A program made the position numbers and the translations under genes. DNA of 64,000 nucleotides, taken from Pirellula sp. (lineage in GTDB: Bacteria; Planctomycetota; Planctomycetia; Pirellulales; Lacipirellulaceae). Every line of letters begins with the position of its first letter. The stretch's first letter is position 1. This document shows positions 23,776 to 32,659 of this stretch, one piece after another. Location: the NCBI GenBank assembly GCA_013822725.1, contig PNKX01000003.1, positions 62,001-126,000 on the forward strand, written 5' to 3'. A model generated the notes under the pieces. It was not told the DNA's origin, ran no database searches, and saw only the letters and a program-made list of their open reading frames with translations.

Positions 23776-24942
23776 ATGCAGCATCGACCTGAGGTAGCGC
23801 TCATCATCGACCCGAGTTCCCCTTACGATCGTCGGATCATTCGGGGGGTTGCCGCGTACGTGCAGCAATCGCAGCGCGAGTGGTCGCTGTACGTGGAAGA
23901 AGATCACATCGATCGTCTCCCCGACCTGAAAGCATGGGGCGGCGACGGCATCCTCGCTAACTTTGACGATCGGCGCGTCGCGGCGGCGGTGACTAGCCTG
24001 GGCATCCCCGTCGTCGGCGTCGGCGGCGGGTATGGTTATTACGAAGAGAACCCGCAGATTCCGTATGTGCGGACCGACAACCATGCCATCGCGAGGATGG
24101 GGGCGCAACACTTGATCGATCTCGGTTTTCGGCAATTCGCGTTTTGCAGCGAACCGCCGACCCGATCGAACGGGTGGGCGAAAGAACGAGCGGACGCGTT
24201 TTGCGAAGCGATCGAAGAAGCAGGATTTCCTTGCGAGGTGTTCGCCGGTCGGCATAGCCCTGCCAAGCAGTGGCGGTTGTCGCAAGCGGCGTTACAGAAG
24301 TGGTTGGCCAAATTGAAGACGCCGGTCGGATTGATGGCGTGTTGCGATGGGCGCGCTCGGCATGTGTTGCAGGCCTGTCGATTCGTCGGGCGACGAGTTC
24401 CTGAAGACGTGGCGATCGTAGGCGTGGATAACGATGACGTGATGTGCGAACTCGCTCAACCGCCGCTCTCCAGCGTCGAGCAAGGCGCCATGCGCGTCGG
24501 CTACGAAGCCGCCGCGCTGCTCGACGACATGATGCATGGCAAGCAGCCGGCGCGACAACGAACGGCGATTCCGCCCGAGCGGGTCGTCGCGCGGCACTCC
24601 ACCGACGTGATGGCGGTCTCTGATTCCGAGGTCGCCGAAGCGTTACGATTCATTCGCCAGAACGCCTGCCGACCCATTCAAGTCCGCGACGTCCTCGACA
24701 TGGCTCGCATGTCGCGGTCGACGCTTGACGCCCGCTTTCGCGCCGCGATCGGCCGTTCGATCCATTTGGAAATTCGCCGCGTGCAGATCGAGACGGCCGA
24801 ACGACTTTTGATTACCACCAGCATGCCGATCAAGGAAGTCGTCCAGCGGGTCGGCGTCTCGTCCGTGCAGTATTTTACCGCCATGATGCGCACCGCCACC
24901 GGCAAGACGCCCGGCGAGATCCGCAAAGCTGCGCTGCGCTAA
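23776..24942 (+). CDS. XylR-like AraC-family regulator with LacI-type sugar sensor
   Basis: 388 residues from ATG 23776 (GAG-rich leader; the upstream in-frame stretch lacks coding character). Residues ~5-275 form a periplasmic-binding-protein-like sensor: VALIIDPSSPYDRRIIRGVAAYV, VGVGGGYGYY, VRTDNHAIARMGAQHLIDLGF and VAIVGVDNDD. Residues ~285-388 form an AraC-type double helix-turn-helix with SVQYFTAMMRTATGKTPGEIRK. This is the layout of XylR, the activator of D-xylose genes. A xylose-isomerase-like gene follows 89 bp downstream, so it is the probable target, together with the divergent beta-helix gene. Confidence 0.9.
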   Translation: MQHRPEVALIIDPSSPYDRRIIRGVAAYVQQSQREWSLYVEEDHIDRLPDLKAWGGDGILANFDDRRVAAAVTSLGIPVVGVGGGYGYYEENPQIPYVRTDNHAIARMGAQHLIDLGFRQFAFCSEPPTRSNGWAKERADAFCEAIEEAGFPCEVFAGRHSPAKQWRLSQAALQKWLAKLKTPVGLMACCDGRARHVLQACRFVGRRVPEDVAIVGVDNDDVMCELAQPPLSSVEQGAMRVGYEAAALLDDMMHGKQPARQRTAIPPERVVARHSTDVMAVSDSEVAEALRFIRQNACRPIQVRDVLDMARMSRSTLDARFRAAIGRSIHLEIRRVQIETAERLLITTSMPIKEVVQRVGVSSVQYFTAMMRTATGKTPGEIRKAALR

Positions 24943-24958
24943 TCGGCGCCGCGTTTAT

Positions 24959-24987
24959 TGTCAGTCAACCAGTTCATCGTCAGTCAC
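24959..24987 (+). promoter_or_regulatory. Direct repeats, candidate XylR-type binding site
   Basis: GTCAGTCA occurs at 24960-24967 and 24979-24986, start-to-start 19 nt, close to two helical turns. AraC-family activators bind such tandem half-sites. The pair sits 46 nt before the start of the XylA-like gene. Confidence 0.4.
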
Positions 24988-25031
24988 TCAGGCAAGCCAA
25001 ACCTACGTCAACTCTTGGAGATCTTCGAGCC

Positions 25032-26126
25032 GTGACCCAGCCCACGACCTATCGCTTTTCATTCGGTCCCTGGAATATCAGTGAGGGCGCCGATCCGTTC
25101 GGCCCGATGGTTCGCACGCCGTACTCGTTTGAGGAAAAGCTCGACTGGTACCGCCCGCTCGGCTTCGAAGGGGTGCAGTTTCACGATGACGACGCCGTCG
25201 AGAACATCGACGACCTCGACGCCGGCCAAGTCGCGGCCAAGGCGCGCCAGGTCGGCAAAATGCTTGCCGATCGCGGTCTCACGCCGGAGTTCGTCGCGCC
25301 GCGGCTCTGGTTCGACTCGCGCACCGTTGACGGGGGTTACACCTCGAACAGCCCGAGCGATCGGCAGTACGCCCTCGATCGTTCGTTGCGGACGATCGAC
25401 GTGGCCCGCGAACTTGGCACGACGAACATCGTTCTGTGGCTCGCTCGCGAAGGGTCGTACATTCGCGAATCGAAGAACGCCCGCACGGCGTACGATCGCA
25501 TTCTCGACGCCGTCAACGCGATGTTAGAGTACGATCGCGAGTGCCGGATCTGGATCGAGCCGAAGCCGAACGAACCGACCGACCACGCCTATGTGCCGAC
25601 GATCGGCCACGCGTTGGCGCTGGCTTACCGCTCGGTTGACCCGAGCCGCGTGAGCGGGCTGATCGAAACGGCCCACGCGATCCTCGCCGGGCTCGATCCG
25701 TCGGACGAAATGGCCTTTGCGCTGGCTCACGATAAGCTGGCGAGCGTCCATCTCAATGATCAGAACGGGCTGAAGTACGACCAAGACAAGTGTTTCGGCT
25801 CGGCCAACATTCGCTCGGCGTTCAATCAGGTGCGCGTCCTGGAAGAGAACGGCTACGGCCGCCGCGGCGAGTTCGTCGGCCTGGACGTCAAGGCGATCCG
25901 TACGCAGAAGCAGGACAAGTCGACGGCTCACCTGGTGAACAGCCGCAAGACGTTCCTCCACCTCGTGGAAAAGGTTCGCACGTTCGACCGCGAACTGGAA
26001 CGGCAGTTGATCGCCGCACGCGATTACGAAGAACTTGACGCCTACACGCTCCGTCACCTGATGGGCGTCAGCGACGAATCGTTGCCGGCGATCGAAGGGA
26101 AGCTGGAGTACAGCAAGTCGGTCTGA
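25032..26126 (+). CDS. Xylose-isomerase-like TIM-barrel enzyme
   Basis: 364 residues from GTG 25032 (GGAG 13 nt upstream). Aligned by eye to actinobacterial XylA, the proton-relay His51 and Asp54 (FHDDD), Glu176 and Lys178 (IEPKPNEP), Glu212 and His215 (IETAHA), Asp250 and Asp252 (KYDQD) and Asp285 (FVGLDVK) are all present. The position of the metal-1 ligand Asp245 (HIDLNGQ in XylA) is His240 (SVHLNDQ). The WGGREG motif is WLAREG. It should interconvert an aldose and a ketose, but these changes make the sugar uncertain. It lies directly after the XylR-like gene. Confidence 0.82.
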   Translation: MTQPTTYRFSFGPWNISEGADPFGPMVRTPYSFEEKLDWYRPLGFEGVQFHDDDAVENIDDLDAGQVAAKARQVGKMLADRGLTPEFVAPRLWFDSRTVDGGYTSNSPSDRQYALDRSLRTIDVARELGTTNIVLWLAREGSYIRESKNARTAYDRILDAVNAMLEYDRECRIWIEPKPNEPTDHAYVPTIGHALALAYRSVDPSRVSGLIETAHAILAGLDPSDEMAFALAHDKLASVHLNDQNGLKYDQDKCFGSANIRSAFNQVRVLEENGYGRRGEFVGLDVKAIRTQKQDKSTAHLVNSRKTFLHLVEKVRTFDRELERQLIAARDYEELDAYTLRHLMGVSDESLPAIEGKLEYSKSV

Positions 26127-26169
26127 GCGAACGTTCCTGCCACTTCGACACGGGAGCGAACGCGACGCC

Positions 26170-29100
26170 GTGATGATTGTTCGACAATACGATCTATGCC
26201 CGATCCACGCGGCCCTTCACGGGGCTGCGTGGATCGCTTTATTCTGTTTCCGCGCGTCGACCGCATTTGCCGCCGAAGCCGTCACCGGCCCCGCGCCGGC
26301 GGAGCAGGTGGTCGCCGAGATTGAAGTCCCCGAGGGATTTCACACGACGCTCTTCGCGAGCGAACCTGACGTCCAGCAGCCGATCGGCATCGCCACCGAC
26401 GAGCGCGGGCGGCTGTGGGTGGCGGAGAATTACACCTACGCCGACCAGACGATTAACTTCGACAAGTCGAAGCATGATCGGATCGTGATTCTGGAAGATT
26501 CAGACGGCGATGGCCGCTCCGATCGCCGGACCGTGTTTTGGGATCAGGCGCAGAAACTTACCAGCGTCGAAGTCGGCTACGGGGGCGTGTGGGTCCTCTG
26601 CGCGCCGCAGCTCCTGTTTATTCCTGATCGCAATCGCGACGACGTTCCCGACGGGCCGCCGGAGGTGGTGCTCGACGGTTGGGATCAGGATGCCGTGCGG
26701 CACAACATCGTGAATGGGCTGCGCTGGGGGCCCGACGGCTGGCTGTACGGCCGGCATGGGATTCTGGCGACGTCGCTGGTCGGCAAACCGGGCGCTGCGG
26801 AATCCGAGCGCCAACGGATCAATTGCGGCGTCTGGCGCTATCATCCGACGCGCCGCGTCTTCGAAGTCGTCGCCCATGGCACGACCAATCCGTGGGGCTT
26901 CGATTTCGACGAGCATGGCGAGATGTTCTTCATCAACACGGTGATCGGGCATCTGTGGCATCTCGTGCCGGGCGCTCACTACGAGCGGATGTACGGCGCG
27001 GATTTCAATCCGCATCTCTACCAGTTGATCGGTCAGACGGCCGACCACGTTCATTGGGACACCGGCGAGAAATGGAGCGACATCCGGCTGACCGTGAGCG
27101 ACACGACCTCCGCGGCGGGCGGCGGACACGCCCACAGCGGGCTGATGATCTACCAGGGCGGCAATTGGCCCGATCGCTATCGAAATTCGATGTTCACGCT
27201 CAACTTCCATGGCCGACGGTTGAACAACGACACATTGGAACGCCGCGGCGCCGGCTACGTCGGACTCCACCGCGACGATTTGTTTTTCGTGAAAGACGAG
27301 TGGTTCCGCGGCATCGATCTGCTGTCGGGCGCCGACGGCGCGGCGTACATCGCTGATTGGTCCGATACTGGCGAATGCCATGAAGCCGACGGGGTTCACC
27401 ACGCATCGGGGCGCATCTACCGTCTGGCGTGGGGCGAAGCCAAGTCGCCGGGACGTTTCGATTTGCATGAGCGGAGCGATCTGGAACTTGTCGCGCTGCA
27501 GCAGGAGAAGAACGATTGGTACGTTCGCCAGTCTCGGCGGTTGCTCGCCGAACGCCATGCGGCGAGCAATGATATGACCGCAGCCCGACAGGCGTTGCTG
27601 GAGATGTTCAACTCGCAACGTGACGAAACGCAGCAACTTCGCGTGATGTGGGCGTTGGCGGCGATCGGCGCTGCCGACGACGACTGGCTGCGTGAGCAAC
27701 TCAATCATCCCGGCGAGCACCTGCGCATCTGGGCGGTCCGGCTGCTGGCCGATCGAGAGACGCTCGACGCGGCGACGATCGCGCGCTTCGCGGAGCTTGC
27801 CAAGACGTATGATTCAGACTTAGTGCGACTTTACTTGGCGTCGGCGCTGCAGCGGATGCCGCTGGAGAAGCGTTGGCCGCTGGCCAAGGCCTTGGCGTCG
27901 AGGCTAGAAGACGCCGACGATCCCCAGCTGCCGCTGATGATTTGGTATGGGCTCGAACCTGCGGTGGCCGCCGATCCGCAGCAGGCGCTGGCGCTTTGCG
28001 GCGAACCGATCATGCCGCTGGTCCGTCGGCACATCGCGCGACGGATCACGAGTGAGATCGACCACGGTCCTGAGGGAGTGAATGAACTGGTCGACGTCGC
28101 GGTCCGGCAAACTGAGCCGTCATCGCAACTCGATCTGTTGCACGGAATGAGCGAAGCGCTCGACGGTCGGCGAAATGTGACGGCGCCGCACGCCTGGAAC
28201 AGCGCCGCCGAGTCGTTCTCCACATCGCCGTCGAGCGACGTGAAAGATGGGGCGCTGCAGCTGGGCGTTGTCTTCGGCGACGCCCGCGCGATTGCCGAAC
28301 TGCGAGCCATCGCCGGCAACGAATCGGCCAACGCCGAAGCCAGGCGGCATGCGCTGCGGACTCTGGCCGAGCTCGGCGGTACGGAAACGTTGACGCTGCT
28401 CCGCAAGCTCATCGACGACAACGAACTGGCCAACGAAGCGATCCGCGGGCTGGCGGCCTACGACGATGCGGAAATCCCCGGTTTGATCTTGTCCCGGTTC
28501 GCCACACTGGACGCTGCCGGCCAGATCGCGGCGATCGACGCGCTGAGTTCGCGAGCTTCGTTTGCGCAAGAGTTGCTGCGAGCCATGGGAGAGGGCGTCC
28601 TCCCACCCGCGGCCGTTTCCGCGTCGCACGCACGACAGATCGCGGCGTTCAACGACGAAACGCTGACGGCGGACCTGGAACGACTGTGGGGCTCCGTCCG
28701 ACCGACCGCAGCCGACAAGCGGGAGCAGATCGACCGCCTGCGCATCGTGCTCGACGGCGGCAAGATCGCTGAAGGCGATGCGTCGCAAGGCCGCGTGCTC
28801 TTCGAGAAGACGTGCAGCAGTTGCCACGTCCTCTATGGTCAAGGAAAGATCGTGGGTCCCGACCTGACTGGTTCGGACCGTCACAACCTCAACTACTTGC
28901 TGGAGAACGTCGTCGATCCGAGCGCCTCGGTCGGCAAGGAGTTTCGCACGACCGCTGTGTTGCTAACGAGCGGTCAGGCGCTCTCGGGCGTCGTCCTCGA
29001 AAAGACCGACCAGACGCTGAGGTTGCGGACGCAAACGGAAGAAGTCACTGTCGATCTCGATGACGTTGAGGAAATGGTTGAGCAGAATCTCTCGTTGATG

Positions 29101-29196
29101 CCTGACGGGTTGCTGACGCAGTTGACTGATGAGCAGATTGGCGACCTGTTTGCCTACTTGCAAACGACGGCGCAGGCGCCGTTGCCGGCAGAGTAG
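26170..29196 (+). CDS. PVC-type haem-binding CxxCH protein (membrane-bound dehydrogenase-like)
   Basis: 1008 residues (GTG 26170; ATG 26173 equally possible). A signal segment (AALHGAAWIALFCFRASTAFA) is followed by a six-bladed-type propeller of the PVC N-terminal domain (FHTTLFASEPDVQQPIGIATDERGRLWVAENYTY, DGDGRSDRRTVFWD, NIVNGLRWGPDGWLYGRHG). HEAT-like helical repeats cover ~450-830. A class I cytochrome c domain has Cys882, Cys885 and His886 (CSSCH) and distal Met in SLMPDGLL. Such proteins are abundant in Planctomycetes-Verrucomicrobia-Chlamydiae bacteria and are thought to oxidise sugars or sugar acids in the periplasm, passing electrons to the haem. It follows the XylA-like gene by 43 bp. 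Confidence 0.9.
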   Translation: MMIVRQYDLCPIHAALHGAAWIALFCFRASTAFAAEAVTGPAPAEQVVAEIEVPEGFHTTLFASEPDVQQPIGIATDERGRLWVAENYTYADQTINFDKSKHDRIVILEDSDGDGRSDRRTVFWDQAQKLTSVEVGYGGVWVLCAPQLLFIPDRNRDDVPDGPPEVVLDGWDQDAVRHNIVNGLRWGPDGWLYGRHGILATSLVGKPGAAESERQRINCGVWRYHPTRRVFEVVAHGTTNPWGFDFDEHGEMFFINTVIGHLWHLVPGAHYERMYGADFNPHLYQLIGQTADHVHWDTGEKWSDIRLTVSDTTSAAGGGHAHSGLMIYQGGNWPDRYRNSMFTLNFHGRRLNNDTLERRGAGYVGLHRDDLFFVKDEWFRGIDLLSGADGAAYIADWSDTGECHEADGVHHASGRIYRLAWGEAKSPGRFDLHERSDLELVALQQEKNDWYVRQSRRLLAERHAASNDMTAARQALLEMFNSQRDETQQLRVMWALAAIGAADDDWLREQLNHPGEHLRIWAVRLLADRETLDAATIARFAELAKTYDSDLVRLYLASALQRMPLEKRWPLAKALASRLEDADDPQLPLMIWYGLEPAVAADPQQALALCGEPIMPLVRRHIARRITSEIDHGPEGVNELVDVAVRQTEPSSQLDLLHGMSEALDGRRNVTAPHAWNSAAESFSTSPSSDVKDGALQLGVVFGDARAIAELRAIAGNESANAEARRHALRTLAELGGTETLTLLRKLIDDNELANEAIRGLAAYDDAEIPGLILSRFATLDAAGQIAAIDALSSRASFAQELLRAMGEGVLPPAAVSASHARQIAAFNDETLTADLERLWGSVRPTAADKREQIDRLRIVLDGGKIAEGDASQGRVLFEKTCSSCHVLYGQGKIVGPDLTGSDRHNLNYLLENVVDPSASVGKEFRTTAVLLTSGQALSGVVLEKTDQTLRLRTQTEEVTVDLDDVEEMVEQNLSLMPDGLLTQLTDEQIGDLFAYLQTTAQAPLPAE

Positions 29197-29216
29197 CGCG
29201 CTGTTCGCATCTCTTG

Positions 29217-29302
29217 CAGCCCCGGGCTCCGCCCGGGGGTTGGTTTCCATCCCGGTAGACATCGTCGCGCGTGACGCTACCCCCCGGCGGAGCCGGGGGC
29301 TG
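29217..29302. repeat. GC-rich inverted repeat between convergent genes
   Basis: CAGCCCCGGGCTCCGCCCGG at 29217 pairs with CCGGCGGAGCCGGGGGCTG ending at 29302, and the left arm is itself a palindrome. It sits between the convergent haem-protein and DUF4129 genes. A relative is at 41252. Confidence 0.8.
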
Positions 29303-29327
29303 AAAATACTATGGCGCCATCGCCAGC

Positions 29328-31259
29328 CTATCTCACTGATTGCATCAAATGCCAAAGCTGCCTGAGCGTCGCGGCCGTTTCGCGCGAGACGTTGGCCGAC
29401 GCATAGGCGACTTCGCTGTAGAGTCGCACCATCCGTCGCGCCTCTTCGTGCAGCGGCGATTGCGGCGGCGCGGCGACGCGGAGGAATTCCTGCGGCGTCT
29501 GGTCGGGGGTGCGCACTTGCCCTCGATCGCCCGACCACGCTTCGAACGCCTCGAAGGTGTAGCGGACCAGTTCGACCGGCGAGGCTTTCTTATCGCGGCC
29601 GCTGAGGAAGGGATCGGTGAATTCAGCAAACGTGCGACGCGGCGCCGGAGCGGCGCCGGTTTGTCCCGCGCCGACCGCATCGGCCGCCGCCGGCGTGGCG
29701 CCAAACAGGCGCGCGATGAGGTCGCGAATCATTTGCACAATCTCGAAGAACGCCCGCACGATGGCCGGCCAGTTGCGCCAGGCGAAGTAACAGACGGCTA
29801 GCGCCAGCAGCGCATAGCAGACGAGCTTGACGAGGGCACCAATCGAACTGGTCAGCGTCGCCATCATGGCTGAAACATCGGGCAATGGCGACTGCGGAGG
29901 CGACGACTCACTGGCGGTCTGCGCCTCCTCATTCGACTGTGGTTTGCCGGGCGGCGACTCTTCCGATGATCCGCTCTCTTCCGTCTCGTCGTTAGAAGAT
30001 TCACGCTCATTTTGATTCTGCGACTGCGACGCTTCCCCTTGCTCGCCATCCTCATCGACCGGCCGATCTGCTTCATCGCTCGGCGAGGGTTCGTTAGGCG
30101 ATGGGGCGTTGTTCGACGGTTCGGAATTGTTCGACTCGTCAGACGACGAATCGCTTTTTCCCTCGCCTTGCGGCGCGCCTTCGCCCGCTTGGTCGCTGGC
30201 GATCGATTGTTCGCTCGTCGCCTCGGCGGCGGCGTCACCCGTGGGCGGCGCGTCGGCTTGGTTATCGCTGGTGACGCGCTGGTCAGCGTCGGGATCGACC
30301 GTCCCTTCGTTGCCCGCGCTCAAGCGGTTGGCCGAGTTATCGCCGGGCGAGCCGACGCGCCACGGCGGTTGGGCCACGGCATACTCCGCAGCGGGGCGCG
30401 GCAGTAGCGCGGCGACGAACATCACCAGCAGGATCAGCACGCCCCCCAGCGTCACCCACGTGGCCGCCATCGGCGCCGGCATCTCGACGTTGCGTTGCCG
30501 CAGGTAGCGACGTAAGCCAAGGAAGCTGGTCGTCACCAGCAGCGATAGTCCCGCGGCAACGTACACGGCGAGCAGGCCGAACGCATAGCGCCGCCGCCCG
30601 ACGTCGCTCGCTGGGATCCAGTGTTGCCCGACGCCGAACAGCGGCAACGCGGCGAGCGAAAAATAGAGCACCCAGAGTCCAGGAGTGTGCGGACCCGTGT
30701 TGGCGCTCACCAAGCGTTGCCAAAGATTCGGTTGAGCCGCTTCGCCGTCGCCAGGATCGTTGAAGAGCTCATTCCCAACGGCAAGCGAGCCGGCCGGCTT
30801 GTCCGGTCGGTCTTTCCCCGCTCCTTCCCCTTCCAGCGGATCGAGGCCGACGCGACCGAGTAGCCCCTCACCCGACGAGTCCTGATTGTCGTCGATGACC
30901 GTGCAGTCCCACGTCAGTTTGTGCGACGACCACCAGACGCCAGCGAGCAGGCCGAGGTTGATCAGCCAGCCGAGTGCCCCGGCATGCTCCACGAAGCGCC
31001 CGAGGGCGAGGAACATCAGCAGCCCCAGCGGCAGGCTGAACATCGCAGCCCGCTCCGAACCCATTTCAATCGCAATCCGTGCGATCAGGACCGTTGCGAA
31101 GACGAAGAGGGCAAAGACGTAATTGAGCCTTACCGTGTAATCGCCGACGTACAGGACCTCGATTAGAAAGAAGACCAAGCTGCCGACGAGCGCCATCACG
31201 AGCGCCGGGCTCACGGCGATGGCGACGTAGTCGGCGTTGGTCATCCGGAGGCGGGCCAT
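29328..31259 (-). CDS. DUF4129 membrane protein
   Basis: 643 residues from ATG 31259. About six hydrophobic segments lie in the first ~290 residues. Residues ~310-455 are a long acidic Ser/Glu/Asn/Pro-rich linker. One more membrane helix follows (LVKLVCYALLALAVCYFAW), then the cytoplasmic DUF4129 domain with SPVELVRYTFEAFEAWS and TPQEFLRVAA motifs. DUF4129 normally ends a MoxR-DUF58-transglutaminase operon; here it is the third gene and the transglutaminase core is missing. The probable role is in assembly of a surface or secreted protein together with the MoxR chaperone. Confidence 0.85.
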   Translation of the reverse strand: MARLRMTNADYVAIAVSPALVMALVGSLVFFLIEVLYVGDYTVRLNYVFALFVFATVLIARIAIEMGSERAAMFSLPLGLLMFLALGRFVEHAGALGWLINLGLLAGVWWSSHKLTWDCTVIDDNQDSSGEGLLGRVGLDPLEGEGAGKDRPDKPAGSLAVGNELFNDPGDGEAAQPNLWQRLVSANTGPHTPGLWVLYFSLAALPLFGVGQHWIPASDVGRRRYAFGLLAVYVAAGLSLLVTTSFLGLRRYLRQRNVEMPAPMAATWVTLGGVLILLVMFVAALLPRPAAEYAVAQPPWRVGSPGDNSANRLSAGNEGTVDPDADQRVTSDNQADAPPTGDAAAEATSEQSIASDQAGEGAPQGEGKSDSSSDESNNSEPSNNAPSPNEPSPSDEADRPVDEDGEQGEASQSQNQNERESSNDETEESGSSEESPPGKPQSNEEAQTASESSPPQSPLPDVSAMMATLTSSIGALVKLVCYALLALAVCYFAWRNWPAIVRAFFEIVQMIRDLIARLFGATPAAADAVGAGQTGAAPAPRRTFAEFTDPFLSGRDKKASPVELVRYTFEAFEAWSGDRGQVRTPDQTPQEFLRVAAPPQSPLHEEARRMVRLYSEVAYASANVSRETAATLRQLWHLMQSVR

Positions 31260-31278
31260 TTTCAACTTTAACGAACCG

Positions 31279-32586
31279 TTAGCGAAGCAAACATTTGAGA
31301 CAGACTTGAGGAATCGCCGCCCGGTCGCGGAGTTGCCGGACGTCGATCTGTTCGGCGATCAACGGCGCCGCGATTCGCGCGTAGTCGTATTCTTCGAAGG
31401 CATTCACGATGGCTGTGACCGCGAACCCGCGGCGGCGGAGCGAGCCGAGGGCGATCGTCGCGGCAGGAGTGACATTCGACAAGATGGCGATGACGGTCGC
31501 GCTCCGCGGCAGCCGTCTGGAGACCTCGAGGACCAATTTAGGAAAAGTGAGGCCGTCTGTTTTCTCTACCCGCGCCAGCGTGCGAAGGATCTGCTGGAGT
31601 TGCGTGTTGCTGCGTCCCGTGGGGACGACGACTGGTCGCAGCCGGTCGCTGCGGTCGCGCATGCCGGCTGCTTGAGCAAGTTTACGGCTGTGAAGTTGAT
31701 CGTGGCTCCATCCTTCGGTCCGAATGCGATCCGCGGCGTCGCGCCCATTCGTCGCCAGGCCGACCTGCTGGCCCATTTCGCACACGGCGCCGGCGATCGA
31801 GGCGGCGGCCGTCACAGCGAGTTCGGAGCGGACCGGTTCGTGCTTGGCGTCGAACGACTGTTCATGGAAGTCGAGTAAGATCGTCACGCCGGCGACTGTG
31901 GAGGGTTCGTAGATCTTGCTGTGGAGCGTCGCCGTGCGGGCGGTGGCGCCCCAATGGATGCGGTTGAGGGGATCGCCCGCCTGGTAGCCGCGCACGCCGG
32001 CGATGCGCGTGGGGTCTTCGAACAGGCGGTGCGTCATCCGCACTTCGCCGAGCGGACGTCGTGAGGCGACGTCGAACCCCGCGAGCGGAATTACCTCAGG
32101 AAGCGCGAGCAGGAAGTGAGGCTCGGTCAACACGCGATAGCGTCGGTAGAGCCCGAAGACGTCGCCGGTTTCGGCGACGAGCGGACCGATCTGATAGTAA
32201 CCGCGGCGGTTGCACTTCAGTTGGTAGAGAATCGTCTTGCGAGCGCGGCCTTGAAACGAAATCAACTGCAATCGCCGGCCCGTGACTTGCAGATTCGGCG
32301 GGTCAAAAATGAGAGCTCGTCGCGGGAGCAGGTCTTCGAGCAGCAGCCACGGCACTGGGAGCCAGCTCTTGTTCTCCAGCACGGTGACCACGGCGACGCT
32401 CTCGCCAATCTTCACCTGGTCGCGGCTGATCTCGCGGGTCGCCGATAGTTCGCGGGACCAGACGTCGGCCAGTTTACGGCTCAGCACGATCACGCCAATG
32501 AGCGCATACATCGCGTAAGCGAGCAGCCCCAGGTCGAGCGCGATCGCGACGACGAGCAGCATCGCAGCACCGACGAGCCAGCGCAT
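31279..32586 (-). CDS. DUF58 domain-containing protein
   Basis: 435 residues. Two N-terminal membrane helices (LVGAAMLLVVAIALDLGLLAYAMYALIGVIVL) anchor a cytoplasmic part. The DUF58 signature GYQAGDPLNRIHWGATARTATLHSKIYEP is near residue 215, followed by a VWA-like fold that has lost the MIDAS acidic residues. The gene lies between moxR-type and DUF4129 genes, 13 bp before the latter, so the three form an operon. DUF58 proteins are presumed clients or partners of the MoxR AAA+ ATPase. Confidence 0.9.
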   Translation of the reverse strand: MRWLVGAAMLLVVAIALDLGLLAYAMYALIGVIVLSRKLADVWSRELSATREISRDQVKIGESVAVVTVLENKSWLPVPWLLLEDLLPRRALIFDPPNLQVTGRRLQLISFQGRARKTILYQLKCNRRGYYQIGPLVAETGDVFGLYRRYRVLTEPHFLLALPEVIPLAGFDVASRRPLGEVRMTHRLFEDPTRIAGVRGYQAGDPLNRIHWGATARTATLHSKIYEPSTVAGVTILLDFHEQSFDAKHEPVRSELAVTAAASIAGAVCEMGQQVGLATNGRDAADRIRTEGWSHDQLHSRKLAQAAGMRDRSDRLRPVVVPTGRSNTQLQQILRTLARVEKTDGLTFPKLVLEVSRRLPRSATVIAILSNVTPAATIALGSLRRRGFAVTAIVNAFEEYDYARIAAPLIAEQIDVRQLRDRAAIPQVCLKCLLR

Positions 32587-32659
32587 GGGTTAAAGGTCCT
32601 TCGTTGATTGGTGAGAGGAAGGTGTTGGCCGGGGAAAGGTTCCCGACACCCTACGCAGC

